Below are positions 25,309 through 34,111 of a stretch of 64,000 bases of DNA, piece by piece (within the stretch, counting starts at the first letter, position 1; every line of letters begins with the position of its first letter). The notes beneath the pieces are model-generated. The model was not told where the DNA came from and did no database searches. It saw nothing but the letters and a program-made list of their open reading frames with translations. Source of the DNA: Aliidiomarina sp047920995 (lineage in GTDB: Bacteria; Pseudomonadota; Gammaproteobacteria; Enterobacterales; Alteromonadaceae); assembly GCF_047920995.1 (NCBI RefSeq), contig NZ_JBLRWZ010000010.1, positions 1 to 64,000 of the forward strand, given 5' to 3'. A program made the translations under genes and the position numbers.

Positions 25309-26172
25309 TTAACGCGCCCACAGATTTAGCCAGTTTTTTAGTAAAACAGCACCACTTTCTTGCCACATTGGCTTTGGTAACGCAAAGGTTTCGGTATCCA
25401 CAAAGTAGTATTCTGGTGGGTGCGGATCTTTACCCGCATCGAAATCTCGTTTGAATTCTTTTTGTAGAGTATCGGCTTCATATTCTGGATGGCCAAAAAT
25501 AAAGGCGCGGCGCCGCAAATCGTCGGCTGCTAAAAAGGCGCCGGCATTTGGCGCTTGCATCACTACTCGTACCTCAGGATGAGCAAATAGTACCGATTGG
25601 CGTGCTTCCGCATAACGTGAATGCGGAAATTGCACGCCAATCTGCATGTTTTTTACCATCTCGTGTTGGCGAAGAATACGATGCTCATATATACCACTTA
25701 CCTTACGGGCGCGTTGCCTGCGCGGAATATTATAGAAATGATACAACGCGGCATTGGCCGCCCAGCAAGAGTACAAGGTGGTGTTCGCATAATAATTAGC
25801 CATATCGAACAGCTCGCGCAACTCGCTCCAGTAGGGAACATCTTCGTATTCTTTCGTGCCGAGTGGTGCACCGGTAACAATTAACGCATCAAAATCAGAG
25901 CTTTGATCTAGGGTTTGGTAATGTTGTTGTAGATGGTTTACTGAAGCTGATTTTGGTAGCCAAGAATGTAAGCGAATAAAGTGTACTTCAGTTAACAGTG
26001 GTATTTTCGCCAGCAAGCGCAGCCATTGGCGTTCGGTATCCATGTGGTTGGGCATTAAATTCACAATACCTACGCGCATTTTCCCCTGCAAGCCAGGCGC
26101 ATACTTGATCGCACAGCCCTCCTGTTGGAGTTCTTCGATGGCAGGTAAAGGGCTATGGAGAAGCACCGGCAT
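25309..26172 (-). CDS. metA: Homoserine O-acyltransferase MetA (probably succinyl-specific)
   Basis: A MetA-family enzyme of 287 residues that acylates homoserine at the first committed step of methionine synthesis. It has the NLMPN segment near residue 40, the specificity loop VTGAPLGTKEYEDVPYW and the nucleophile cysteine in YSCWAANAALYHFYNIP. The catalytic His and Glu are in FGHPEYEADTL. Glycine after GAPL is the residue associated with succinyl-CoA use in characterised MetA proteins; acetyl-CoA users carry Glu. The ATG at 26172 has AGGA six bases upstream, while the ATG at 26178 directly abuts AGGA and is less likely. Confidence 0.9.
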   Translation of the reverse strand: MPVLLHSPLPAIEELQQEGCAIKYAPGLQGKMRVGIVNLMPNHMDTERQWLRLLAKIPLLTEVHFIRLHSWLPKSASVNHLQQHYQTLDQSSDFDALIVTGAPLGTKEYEDVPYWSELRELFDMANYYANTTLYSCWAANAALYHFYNIPRRQRARKVSGIYEHRILRQHEMVKNMQIGVQFPHSRYAEARQSVLFAHPEVRVVMQAPNAGAFLAADDLRRRAFIFGHPEYEADTLQKEFKRDFDAGKDPHPPEYYFVDTETFALPKPMWQESGAVLLKNWLNLWAR

Positions 26173-26199
26173 AAGCATTCCTAAATAAGATCGAGCATG

Positions 26200-26219
26200 A
26201 ATATATGGGCTGATATATT
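26200..26219. promoter_or_regulatory. Inverted repeat upstream of metA
   Basis: AATATAT (26200-26206) and ATATATT (26213-26219) form a perfect inverted repeat around GGGCTG, about 28 bp upstream of the metA start codon. It could be an operator or an mRNA leader hairpin. It does not match met boxes. Confidence 0.35.
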
Positions 26220-26314
26220 TATTATCTGCATCCGTGCACGCACTATCTTAAAGAACAGTTACCTTAACTAAAAGTATTCTTGCGTAAAAATTCTTATTTC
26301 CGGTACGTTAGGCA

Positions 26315-26348
26315 TAAAAAAGCCGCTCAAGTTAAGAGCTTGAGCGGC
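26315..26348 (-). terminator. Intrinsic terminator of gltA
   Basis: On the minus strand a 10-bp perfect stem (GCCGCTCAAG at 26322-26331 with CTTGAGCGGC at 26339-26348 on the forward strand) is followed by a run of T (forward A's at 26315-26320). It lies 19 bp past the gltA stop. Confidence 0.88.
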
Positions 26349-26366
26349 TTGTGAACATATTTACTG

Positions 26367-27647
26367 TTACTTTTTGATTGGGCTGAAATCGCGTTGCGCT
26401 TCACCAGTATATAACTGACGAGGTCGGCCAATTTTCTGGCTCGCTTCGCTGAGCATTTCGTGCCAATGAGAAATCCAACCAACGGTACGCGATAGCGCGA
26501 AAATCACCGTGAACATGTTGGTAGGAATACCAATTGCTTTCAAGATAATGCCAGAGTAGAAATCTACGTTTGGATAGAGTTTCTTCTCTACGAAGTATGG
26601 GTCTTCTAATGCAATGCGCTCGAGCTCCATAGCAACATCTAGCAACGGATCTTGAATGTTGAGTTCGCTCAACACTTCATGACAGGTGTCGCGCATAACT
26701 TTGGCACGCGGGTCAAAGTTTTTATACACACGATGTCCGAAGCCCATTAAGCGGAACGGGTCGTTTTTATCTTTCGCTTTCTTGATAAACTCTGGAATGC
26801 GGTCTACTGAACCAATTTCAGCTAGCATCTTCAAGCATGCTTCGTTAGCACCGCCGTGAGCCGGGCCCCATAATGATGCCACGCCCGCTGCGATACATGC
26901 ATAAGGGTTGGCACCTGAAGAGCCGGCTAAACGCACGGTTGAAGTTGAAGCGTTTTGCTCATGGTCTGCATGCAAGGTAAAGATACGATCCATTGCTTTA
27001 GCAATCACAGGGCTTACTTCGTAATCTTCCGCAGGTACAGAGAACATCATATTTAAGAAGTTTTCGGAGAAGCTTAAGCTGTTCTTCGGGTACACGAACG
27101 GCTGGCCAACATTGTGCTTGTAGCACATTGCTGCAATCGTTGGGATTTTCGCAATTAACCGATAAGCACTGCGTACTCGTTGCTCAGGATCAGCAATATT
27201 TAAATCATCGTGATAGAACGAAGATAAAGCGCCGGTTACTGCGCATAGCATTGCCATTGGGTGTGCGTCTCTACGGAAACCACCGAAAAAGCCATGCAGG
27301 CCTTGATGCACCATGGTGTGGTTGGTAATGGTTTCTTTAAATTCGTTATATTGCTCAGTATTCGGCGCTTCGCCGTGAATGAGCATGTAACAAACTTCAA
27401 GATAATCAGCTTCAGTTGCAAGTTGATCGATTGGGTAACCGCGATGCAATAGCACCCCGTTTTCACCATCAATGTAGGTAATCTTTGATTCACAAGAGCC
27501 GGTAGCGAGGAAGCCAGGGTCGAAAGTGAAGTAGCCGTGCTTGCCTAAGGTCCGTACATCTATTACATCGTGACCGGCGGTGCCTGTAAGCACCGGCAGC
27601 TCGATACTGTTGCCATCGATTTGGATTGTGGCTTTACGCTCAGCCAT
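26367..27647 (-). CDS. gltA: Type II citrate synthase
   Basis: A 426-residue enzyme that condenses acetyl-CoA and oxaloacetate at the entry of the TCA cycle. Conserved active-site segments are visible: LHADHEQNAST (His), GFGHRVYKNFDPRA (His) and the aspartate region YPNVDFYSGIILKAIG. The N-terminal domain (about residues 1-50) with the EN-GVLLHRGYPI region is typical of the hexameric, NADH-inhibited proteobacterial type. It is divergent from sdhC across a 290-bp region, the standard gltA-sdh layout of Gammaproteobacteria. Confidence 0.97.
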   Translation of the reverse strand: MAERKATIQIDGNSIELPVLTGTAGHDVIDVRTLGKHGYFTFDPGFLATGSCESKITYIDGENGVLLHRGYPIDQLATEADYLEVCYMLIHGEAPNTEQYNEFKETITNHTMVHQGLHGFFGGFRRDAHPMAMLCAVTGALSSFYHDDLNIADPEQRVRSAYRLIAKIPTIAAMCYKHNVGQPFVYPKNSLSFSENFLNMMFSVPAEDYEVSPVIAKAMDRIFTLHADHEQNASTSTVRLAGSSGANPYACIAAGVASLWGPAHGGANEACLKMLAEIGSVDRIPEFIKKAKDKNDPFRLMGFGHRVYKNFDPRAKVMRDTCHEVLSELNIQDPLLDVAMELERIALEDPYFVEKKLYPNVDFYSGIILKAIGIPTNMFTVIFALSRTVGWISHWHEMLSEASQKIGRPRQLYTGEAQRDFSPIKK

Positions 27648-27939
27648 GGAAATCTCCTTGTATTCTGTGCGAATTAGCGAAAAAAGTGCGCTAGTTTTAC
27701 TTGATCTAAGGGGGTTTTGTCAATTTTACGTAAGGAGTACAATAATGGATGCTGCGCAAAAGCAATTTACTACTTTAGTCTAAAAGCAATCATCGATTTA
27801 TAGCCGAAGCCGATTTCTATTGGGATTGCGAGATAAATTGAACCAGATTTAGGCGCAGGGAGTAATTGTAATTGTGTATCTCGCTAGATATACTTGCAAG
27901 CACAAATTTCAACAATGTTTTCAGATAAGGCAAACAGTT
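27648..27939. promoter_or_regulatory. Divergent gltA-sdhC control region
   Basis: This 292-bp stretch has no supportable gene. It should carry the promoters of gltA (minus) and sdhCDAB (plus). A TTGTCA/TACAAT pair around 27717-27743 has a short 15-bp spacing and is only suggestive. I could not pick out clear Crp, ArcA or Fur sites by eye. A 12-codon ATG frame at 27744 is not considered a gene. Confidence 0.45.
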
Positions 27940-28314
27940 GTGAAAAAACAAAGACCTGTTAATTTAGATCTGAGCACCATAAGTTTACCCCCCGCAGCAT
28001 TATCATCGATTTTACACCGTGTGTCTGGTGTGATCATGCTTGTGCTCGTGGGTTTACTGGTGTGGTTGCTCGCCAAATCACTTAGCTCTCCGCAAGGCTT
28101 TGCCGAAGCACAAGCTATTTTCCAACACCCTGTGGTGAAATTTCTAGTTTGGGGCTTCCTTGCTGCGTTGGGCTACCACTTGCTAGCCGGTATTCGCCAT
28201 ATTTTCATGGATCTTGGCTTTGGTGAAGAAAAAGAATCAGGTAGAACTACTGCAATCGCTGCGATTGTTGGCGGTGTTATCCTCGCAGTATTAGCAGGAG
28301 TATGGTTATGGTAA
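27940..28314 (+). CDS. sdhC: Succinate dehydrogenase cytochrome b556 subunit
   Basis: One of two membrane anchors of complex II, which passes electrons from succinate to ubiquinone. In this 124-residue protein, MKKQRPVNLDLSTI matches the family N-terminus, SILHRVSGV is the quinone/haem-site signature, and three transmembrane helices follow. The haem-ligand histidine is in the YHLLAGIRHIFMDLGFG region. GTG at 27940 is chosen because the family sequence begins there and AAGG lies nine bases upstream. The in-frame extension to 27874 has no family match. Confidence 0.94.
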   Translation: MKKQRPVNLDLSTISLPPAALSSILHRVSGVIMLVLVGLLVWLLAKSLSSPQGFAEAQAIFQHPVVKFLVWGFLAALGYHLLAGIRHIFMDLGFGEEKESGRTTAIAAIVGGVILAVLAGVWLW

Positions 28315-28655
28315 AAATAGCATCTACATTTGGCCGTAGCGGCACGCATGATTTTATACTGCTGCGCGCAGCAGCTGTGGTAATGGCTGCCTACACTATT
28401 TTCTTAGTGGTATGGTTAGTGTGTAATCCTGGCTTTGGTTACAACGAGTGGATTACGCTATACAGCCACCTCAGCATGAAAATCTTCACATTACTTACAC
28501 TTACCGGCCTGCTGATTCACGGTTGGATTGGTATTTGGCAAGTGCTTACCGATTATGTGAAAAAATCTTTATTACGCGGCGTTATTCAATACATTGTTGT
28601 GCTTGCATTGCTCGTGTACTGGTTCACCGGTTTGTTCGTATTGTGGGGTATTTAA
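28308..28655 (+). CDS. sdhD: Succinate dehydrogenase membrane anchor subunit
   Basis: The second small anchor of complex II, about 115 residues with three transmembrane helices. It has the family pattern FGRSGTHDFILLRAAAVVM at the N-terminus and a histidine/aspartate-containing second helix (LLIHGWIGIWQVLTDYVK) for haem and quinone binding. The ATG at 28308 has GGAG seven bases upstream. Another ATG at 28302 is too close to the Shine-Dalgarno sequence. The start overlaps the sdhC stop by seven bases, indicating translational coupling. Confidence 0.94.
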   Translation: MVKIASTFGRSGTHDFILLRAAAVVMAAYTIFLVVWLVCNPGFGYNEWITLYSHLSMKIFTLLTLTGLLIHGWIGIWQVLTDYVKKSLLRGVIQYIVVLALLVYWFTGLFVLWGI

Positions 28656-28659
28656 CAAC

Positions 28660-30420
28660 ATGAAAGAACTTCAATTTGATGCAGTAGTAATCGGTGCTGG
28701 TGGCGCGGGTATGCGCGCTGCTTTGCAAATTTCTGAAAATGGCATGAGCTGTGCGCTGATGTCGAAAGTATTTCCAACGCGCTCACACACAGTATCTGCG
28801 CAAGGTGGTATTACCGTAGCTTTAGGTAATGCTCACGAAGATAATTGGGAATGGCACATGTTCGATACCGTAAAAGGTTCGGATTACATTGGTGACCAAG
28901 ACGCAATCGAATACATGTGTAAAACCGGCCCAGAAGCGATTTTGGAAATGGAGAACATGGGTTTACCGTTCTCGCGCTTTGAAGATGGTCGCGTATATCA
29001 GCGTCCTTTCGGCGGCCAATCAAAAAGCTTTGGTGGTGAGCAGGCAGCGCGTACAGCAGCAGCGGCAGACCGTACAGGCCATGCGCTATTACATTTGCTT
29101 TATCAGCAAAACGTAAAAAACAAAACAACCGTGCTTTCCGAGTGGTATGCGCTTGATATCGTGAAGAATCAAGATGGTGCAGTTACTGGTGTAACCGCAA
29201 TCGAGATTGAAACCGGCGAAATGTTCTATATCAAAGCGAAAGCGGTGATTTTAGCTACCGGCGGTGCAGGGCGCATTTATGCCTCTACTACGAACGCCCA
29301 CATTAACACGGGTGATGGTATTGGTATGGCATTACGCGCTGGCGTACCAGTACAAGATATGGAAATGTGGCAGTTCCACCCAACTGGTATTGCCGGCGCT
29401 GGCTCTTTGGTAACAGAAGGGTGCCGAGGCGAAGGTGGTTATCTGCTGAATAAAGACGGTGAGCGTTTCATGGAACGCTACGCACCGAATGCTAAAGATT
29501 TAGCAGGCCGCGATGTTGTGGCCCGGGCGATGATGACCGAAATTCGCGAAGGCCGCGGCTGTGATGGTCCTTGGGGTCCGCACATTAAGCTGAAGCTCGA
29601 TCACTTAGGCCGCGAAACACTAGAATCACGCTTACCAGGTGTTTGTGATTTGGCGAAAACTTTCGCTCACGTAGATCCCGCAGAAGAACCAATTCCAGTA
29701 ATTCCAACTTGCCATTATATGATGGGTGGTATTCCTACCGATGTTCATGGCCGTTGTTTATCAGTAGACGATAACGGTAAAGCAACACCAATTCAGGGCT
29801 TGTTTGCCTGTGGTGAAATCGCTTGCGTATCGGTGCATGGTGCTAACCGCTTGGGTGGTAACTCATTGCTTGATTTGGTGGTATTTGGCCGCGCAACAGG
29901 CTTGCATTTGGAAGAATCGTTGGCAGCCAATACGGAAGCGCGTGATGCATCGCAAGATGATATTGATGCGGCATTAGCACGAGTTAACCGTTGGAATACT
30001 ACACAGAAGGGTGAAGACCCGTTCCAAATCCGCAAAGATTTGCAGAACTGTATGCAACTCAACTTTTCGGTATTCCGTGAAGGTGATGCAATGGCTGAGG
30101 GTATGAAAGAGCTGCAGGAAATTCGTGAGCGCCTCGATAATGCGCGTTTGGACGATACCAGCACTGATTTCAACACCCAACGCATTGAGTGTTTAGAGCT
30201 TGATAATTTAATGGAAACTGCGTACTCAACTGCGATTTCGGCGAACTTCCGTACCGAAAGCCGTGGTGCCCACAGCCGCGCAGATTTCCCTGAGCGTGAT
30301 GATGACAAGTGGCTATGCCACACCGTTTATCGCCCAGAAGATAACTCTATGGTTACTCGTGAAGTAAACATGGCCCCGAAACTCCGTGAAGCGTTCCCGC
30401 CGAAAGCGCGCACATACTAA
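28660..30420 (+). CDS. sdhA: Succinate dehydrogenase flavoprotein subunit
   Basis: The catalytic subunit of complex II, 586 residues, peripheral on the cytoplasmic face. It has the Rossmann FAD motif VVIGAGGAGMRAAL near the N-terminus and the covalent-FAD histidine in PTRSHTVSAQGG. Substrate-site residues lie in QFHPTGIAGAG and HGANRLGGNSLLD, and the C-terminal helical domain is present. The start at 28660 (MKELQFDAVV) follows sdhD by four bases. A longer frame from 28594 reads through sdhD sequence and is rejected. Confidence 0.97.
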   Translation: MKELQFDAVVIGAGGAGMRAALQISENGMSCALMSKVFPTRSHTVSAQGGITVALGNAHEDNWEWHMFDTVKGSDYIGDQDAIEYMCKTGPEAILEMENMGLPFSRFEDGRVYQRPFGGQSKSFGGEQAARTAAAADRTGHALLHLLYQQNVKNKTTVLSEWYALDIVKNQDGAVTGVTAIEIETGEMFYIKAKAVILATGGAGRIYASTTNAHINTGDGIGMALRAGVPVQDMEMWQFHPTGIAGAGSLVTEGCRGEGGYLLNKDGERFMERYAPNAKDLAGRDVVARAMMTEIREGRGCDGPWGPHIKLKLDHLGRETLESRLPGVCDLAKTFAHVDPAEEPIPVIPTCHYMMGGIPTDVHGRCLSVDDNGKATPIQGLFACGEIACVSVHGANRLGGNSLLDLVVFGRATGLHLEESLAANTEARDASQDDIDAALARVNRWNTTQKGEDPFQIRKDLQNCMQLNFSVFREGDAMAEGMKELQEIRERLDNARLDDTSTDFNTQRIECLELDNLMETAYSTAISANFRTESRGAHSRADFPERDDDKWLCHTVYRPEDNSMVTREVNMAPKLREAFPPKARTY

Positions 30421-30431
30421 GAGGGATAACG

Positions 30432-31145
30432 ATGAAGAAGTTGAAGTTTTCCATCTATCGTTACAACCCAGACGTGGATAAGAAGCCACGGATGCAGGAT
30501 TACGAGCTGGAAGTTGAAGAAGGCCGCGATATGATGGTGCTTGATGCACTGTTGGCATTGAAAGAACAGGATCCTACGCTGTCTTTCCGCCGTTCGTGCC
30601 GTGAAGGTGTTTGTGGTTCTGATGGCTTTAACATCAATGGCAAGAATGGCCTTGGATGTATTACGCCAATTTCCTCGTTGAAAGGCAACACGGTGGTTAT
30701 TCGCCCATTGCCAGGATTGCCAGTAGTGCGCGATTTAATCGTGGATATGACGCAGTTCTATAAGCAATATGAGCGTATTAAGCCGTTCCTTATCAATGAT
30801 GAGAAAACGCCACCAGCACGAGAGCGTTTACAATCACAAGAAGACCGCGCGAAGTTAGATGGTTTGTACGAGTGTATTCTTTGTGCATGCTGTTCTACTT
30901 CTTGCCCTTCATTCTGGTGGAATCCAGATAAATTTGTTGGTCCTGCAGGTTTGCTGCACGCTTATCGTTTCTTGATTGATAGCCGTGACACAGCCACCGA
31001 GGAACGGCTAGACGAGTTAGACGATGCGTTCAGTGTTTTCCGTTGTCATGGAATTATGAACTGCGTAAACGTTTGCCCGAAAGGCTTGAACCCAACGAAG
31101 GCTATCGGACACATTAAATCCATGCTATTGAGCCGTGCGGTTTAG
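30432..31145 (+). CDS. sdhB: Succinate dehydrogenase iron-sulfur subunit
   Basis: The electron-transfer subunit of complex II, 237 residues. The N-terminal plant-type ferredoxin domain binds [2Fe-2S] through SCREGVCGSDGF and a later cysteine (NGLGC). The C-terminal domain binds [4Fe-4S] and [3Fe-4S] through CILCACCSTSCPS and CHGIMNCVNVCPKGLNP. It ends the sdhCDAB unit and is followed by a terminator-like hairpin before sucA. Confidence 0.97.
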   Translation: MKKLKFSIYRYNPDVDKKPRMQDYELEVEEGRDMMVLDALLALKEQDPTLSFRRSCREGVCGSDGFNINGKNGLGCITPISSLKGNTVVIRPLPGLPVVRDLIVDMTQFYKQYERIKPFLINDEKTPPARERLQSQEDRAKLDGLYECILCACCSTSCPSFWWNPDKFVGPAGLLHAYRFLIDSRDTATEERLDELDDAFSVFRCHGIMNCVNVCPKGLNPTKAIGHIKSMLLSRAV

Positions 31146-31189
31146 CGAAACCGCTGAGCTTCTGGTATAGTAGTGGTGTAGTTGTTTGA

Positions 31190-31221
31190 ATAGCCATCCC
31201 GCTACGGATGGCTATTTTTTT
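31190..31221 (+). terminator. Terminator or attenuator between sdhB and sucA
   Basis: ATAGCCATCC (31190-31199) pairs perfectly with GGATGGCTAT (31206-31215) around a six-base loop and is followed by seven T's. It separates sdhCDAB from sucABCD. It probably lowers, rather than abolishes, readthrough into sucA. Confidence 0.85.
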
Positions 31222-31287
31222 AAATAACTTTTTTATTAACGCGTATCTGCTGTTTTTTCGCAGTCCAAACCAGTGAAAGGAAAAGCA

Positions 31288-34095
31288 ATGCAAGAAGGCG
31301 CAATGCAAGCCTGGATTGAATCCTCCCAATTTTCTGGGGGTAACGCAGCTTATATAGAAGAGCTGTTTGAGCTGTATCTTGATAACCCTGGAGCAGTACC
31401 TGCCGAATGGCGAGAGCTATTTAATAGCCTGCCTAGAGAAGGTTCTGCAACCGATGTTAAACACAGTGAAGTGCGTGAGCAGTTCCGCGAAGCGGCCAAG
31501 CAAAAGCTGAAGCAAACCGGCGGTAATGGTTCATTCAATTCCGAGCTCGCTGAAAAGCAAGTTCGTGTGTTGCAGCTAATTAATGCTTACCGTTTTCGTG
31601 GCCATCAACACGCCAATCTTGATCCGCTCGGATTGTGGAAGCAGGAAACGGTACAAGATTTAGACCCTCAGTTTCATAGCCTCACCAAAGATGACATGGA
31701 CACCGAGTTCAATGTTGGCTCATTAGTGATTGGCAAAGAAACCGCCAAATTAAAAGATATTCAGCAAGCACTTGAGGCCATTTATTGTGGTTCAGTGGGG
31801 GCTGAGTATATGCATATCGTAGATACCGAGGAAAAACGTTGGATTCAGCAGCGTTTAGAATCGCAGCTTGGAAAGCCAAAATTCTCAGAAGAAGATCGCA
31901 AGAAAATCCTTAAAGAGTTAGTTGCTGCTGATGGCCTTGAAAAGTATCTAGGTTCAAAATTCCCAGGTGCAAAACGCTTCTCGCTCGAGGGTGGTGATGC
32001 ATTGGTGCCATTAGTGAAATCACTAATTCGCCGCGCTGGTAACCAAGGCGCAAAAGAAGTAGTGATCGGTATGGCCCACCGTGGCCGCTTAAACCTTTTG
32101 ATTAACGTACTGGGTAAAGCGCCACAACAGTTGTTTGATGAGTTCGCTGGCAAAAACACCACCGATAAAGCAGGTGATGTGAAGTATCACATGGGCTTTT
32201 CATCTGATTTTGAAACCGATGGCGGCAATGTACACTTAGCGCTTGCGTTTAACCCATCACACTTAGAAATTGTAAACCCAGTAGTTATTGGCTCGGTACG
32301 TGCACGCATGGACCGCCGGGATTGCAAAGATGGCAGCCAAGCATTACCGATTACTATTCATGGTGATGCAGCAATCGCTGGCCAAGGGGTTGTACAAGAA
32401 ACCTTTAACTTATCGAAAACTCGCGCCTATCAAGTGGGCGGAAGTATTCGCATTGTTGTTAACAACCAAGTTGGTTTTACAACGTCTAAGCAGGAAGATG
32501 CGCGTTCTACACAATATTGTACCGATATCGCGAAGATGGTGCAGGCGCCGATTTTCCATGTGAATGCGGATGATCCAGAAGCTGTATTGTTTGTTGCGCA
32601 GTTAGCAGTAGATTACCGCAATACGTTCAAGCGTGATGTAGTAATTGATTTGGTATGTTATCGCCGCCATGGCCATAACGAAGCTGATGAGCCAAATGCA
32701 ACGCAGCCGTTGATGTACCAGAAAATTAAGCAGCACCCTGTGCCACGCGATATATATGCGCAGCGCTTATTAGAAGAAAAGGTTGTTGATGAAGACAGCG
32801 TGAAAAAAATGGTAGCCGATTTCCGTGATGCGCTAGATAAAGGCGATTGCGTAGTAGATGAGTGGCGGCCAATGAAGAACCATTCTGTAGATTGGTCTCC
32901 ATATATCGGTAACGAGTGGGATGTTGCGTACGATTCCGCGATTAATAAGAAAGAGTTGCAAGATCTTGGTGAGAAAGTAAGTAAGGTGCCAGATGGCTTC
33001 AAACTGAACTCACGTGTAGGCAAGGTTTACGAAGAACGTGCGAAGATGGCTAAAGGCGAGCGCGATCTTGATTGGGGTATGGCAGAAATGATGGCTTATG
33101 CTTCGTTAGTGAAGCATGGATATCGTATTCGCATGACCGGGCAAGATTGTGGCCGCGGCACATTCTTCCACCGCCACGCAGTTCTGCATAATCAAAAAGA
33201 TGCAGCAACGTTCATGCCACTTACTGCAATTGATGAAAAACAAGCACCTATCGAAATTTACGATTCAGTGCTTTCAGAAGAAGCAGTAATGGCGTTTGAA
33301 TATGGCTATGCAACAGCTGAACCGAACACGATGGTGATTTGGGAAGCGCAATTTGGTGATTTCGCCAACGGCGCTCAGGTTGTAATCGATCAGTTCTTGA
33401 GCTCGGGTGAGCAGAAATGGGGCCGTTTATGCGGTTTAACTCTGCTACTGCCGCATGGTTATGAAGGCCAAGGCCCAGAGCATAGCTCAGCGCGGTTAGA
33501 ACGGTTCTTGCAATTATCAGCAGATCACAACTGGAGTGTGTGCATTCCTACTACACCAGCGCAGGTGTTTAATATGCTTCGGCGCCAACAATTACGTCCG
33601 GTTCGCCGGCCATTGATTGTAATGACTCCGAAATCGTTATTGCGCCATCCAGATGCAATTTCAAGTTTAGATGATTTAACTATCGGTAGATTCCAGAACG
33701 TTATTGGAGAAATTGATAAGCTTGATGCGAAAAAAGTGAAACGCGTGGTGTTCTGTAGTGGTAAAGTTTACTACGATTTATTGAACGCGCGCCGCGAGCG
33801 TGAACAGAACGATGTGGCGATTATTCGGGTAGAGCAATTGTATCCATTCCCACATGAAGAAATGGCTGATGTTCTTAAAGAGTATGCGCACGTGAAAGAT
33901 TTCGTGTGGTGCCAAGAAGAACCGCAGAACCAAGGCGCCTGGTATTGTAGCCAACATCATTTCAGGGCCTCTATTCCAGATGATGCCAAACTAGTATATG
34001 CAGGCCGTGCAGCATCTTCATCACCAGCGGTAGGTTACGCATCGGTGCATAAAGAGCAGCAAGAAAAACTCATTAACGAAGCGTTAAGTATTTAA
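31288..34095 (+). CDS. sucA: 2-oxoglutarate dehydrogenase E1 component
   Basis: The thiamine-diphosphate decarboxylase of the 2-oxoglutarate dehydrogenase complex, 935 residues, normal length. The short N-terminal segment (AWIESSQFSGGNAAYIEELFELYL) binds the other subunits. The ThDP site includes GMAHRGRLN and the GDAAIAGQGVVQE region with NNQVGFTTS. The transketolase-like C-terminal half contains FEYGYATAEPNTMVIWEAQFGDFANGAQ in segments. ATG at 31288 has AAAGGA seven bases upstream. A GTG at 31273 is in frame but lies on the other side of that ribosome-binding site. Confidence 0.96.
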   Translation: MQEGAMQAWIESSQFSGGNAAYIEELFELYLDNPGAVPAEWRELFNSLPREGSATDVKHSEVREQFREAAKQKLKQTGGNGSFNSELAEKQVRVLQLINAYRFRGHQHANLDPLGLWKQETVQDLDPQFHSLTKDDMDTEFNVGSLVIGKETAKLKDIQQALEAIYCGSVGAEYMHIVDTEEKRWIQQRLESQLGKPKFSEEDRKKILKELVAADGLEKYLGSKFPGAKRFSLEGGDALVPLVKSLIRRAGNQGAKEVVIGMAHRGRLNLLINVLGKAPQQLFDEFAGKNTTDKAGDVKYHMGFSSDFETDGGNVHLALAFNPSHLEIVNPVVIGSVRARMDRRDCKDGSQALPITIHGDAAIAGQGVVQETFNLSKTRAYQVGGSIRIVVNNQVGFTTSKQEDARSTQYCTDIAKMVQAPIFHVNADDPEAVLFVAQLAVDYRNTFKRDVVIDLVCYRRHGHNEADEPNATQPLMYQKIKQHPVPRDIYAQRLLEEKVVDEDSVKKMVADFRDALDKGDCVVDEWRPMKNHSVDWSPYIGNEWDVAYDSAINKKELQDLGEKVSKVPDGFKLNSRVGKVYEERAKMAKGERDLDWGMAEMMAYASLVKHGYRIRMTGQDCGRGTFFHRHAVLHNQKDAATFMPLTAIDEKQAPIEIYDSVLSEEAVMAFEYGYATAEPNTMVIWEAQFGDFANGAQVVIDQFLSSGEQKWGRLCGLTLLLPHGYEGQGPEHSSARLERFLQLSADHNWSVCIPTTPAQVFNMLRRQQLRPVRRPLIVMTPKSLLRHPDAISSLDDLTIGRFQNVIGEIDKLDAKKVKRVVFCSGKVYYDLLNARREREQNDVAIIRVEQLYPFPHEEMADVLKEYAHVKDFVWCQEEPQNQGAWYCSQHHFRASIPDDAKLVYAGRAASSSPAVGYASVHKEQQEKLINEALSI

Positions 34096-34111
34096 CAGGT
34101 GAGATCACATC

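Noticed and set aside
27744..27782. Twelve-codon ATG frame in the gltA-sdhC gap, considered as a leader peptide
   Set aside because: There is no terminator or alternative hairpin pair next to it and no regulatory codon run, so it is probably chance.
27874..27939. 22-residue extension of SdhC upstream of the GTG start
   Set aside because: The family N-terminus begins at the GTG (KKQRPVNLDL), and the extension has no resemblance to SdhC.
28594..28659. Longer SdhA start inside sdhD
   Set aside because: The residues before MKELQFD are out-of-frame sdhD sequence, and the spacing from sdhD favours the ATG at 28660.
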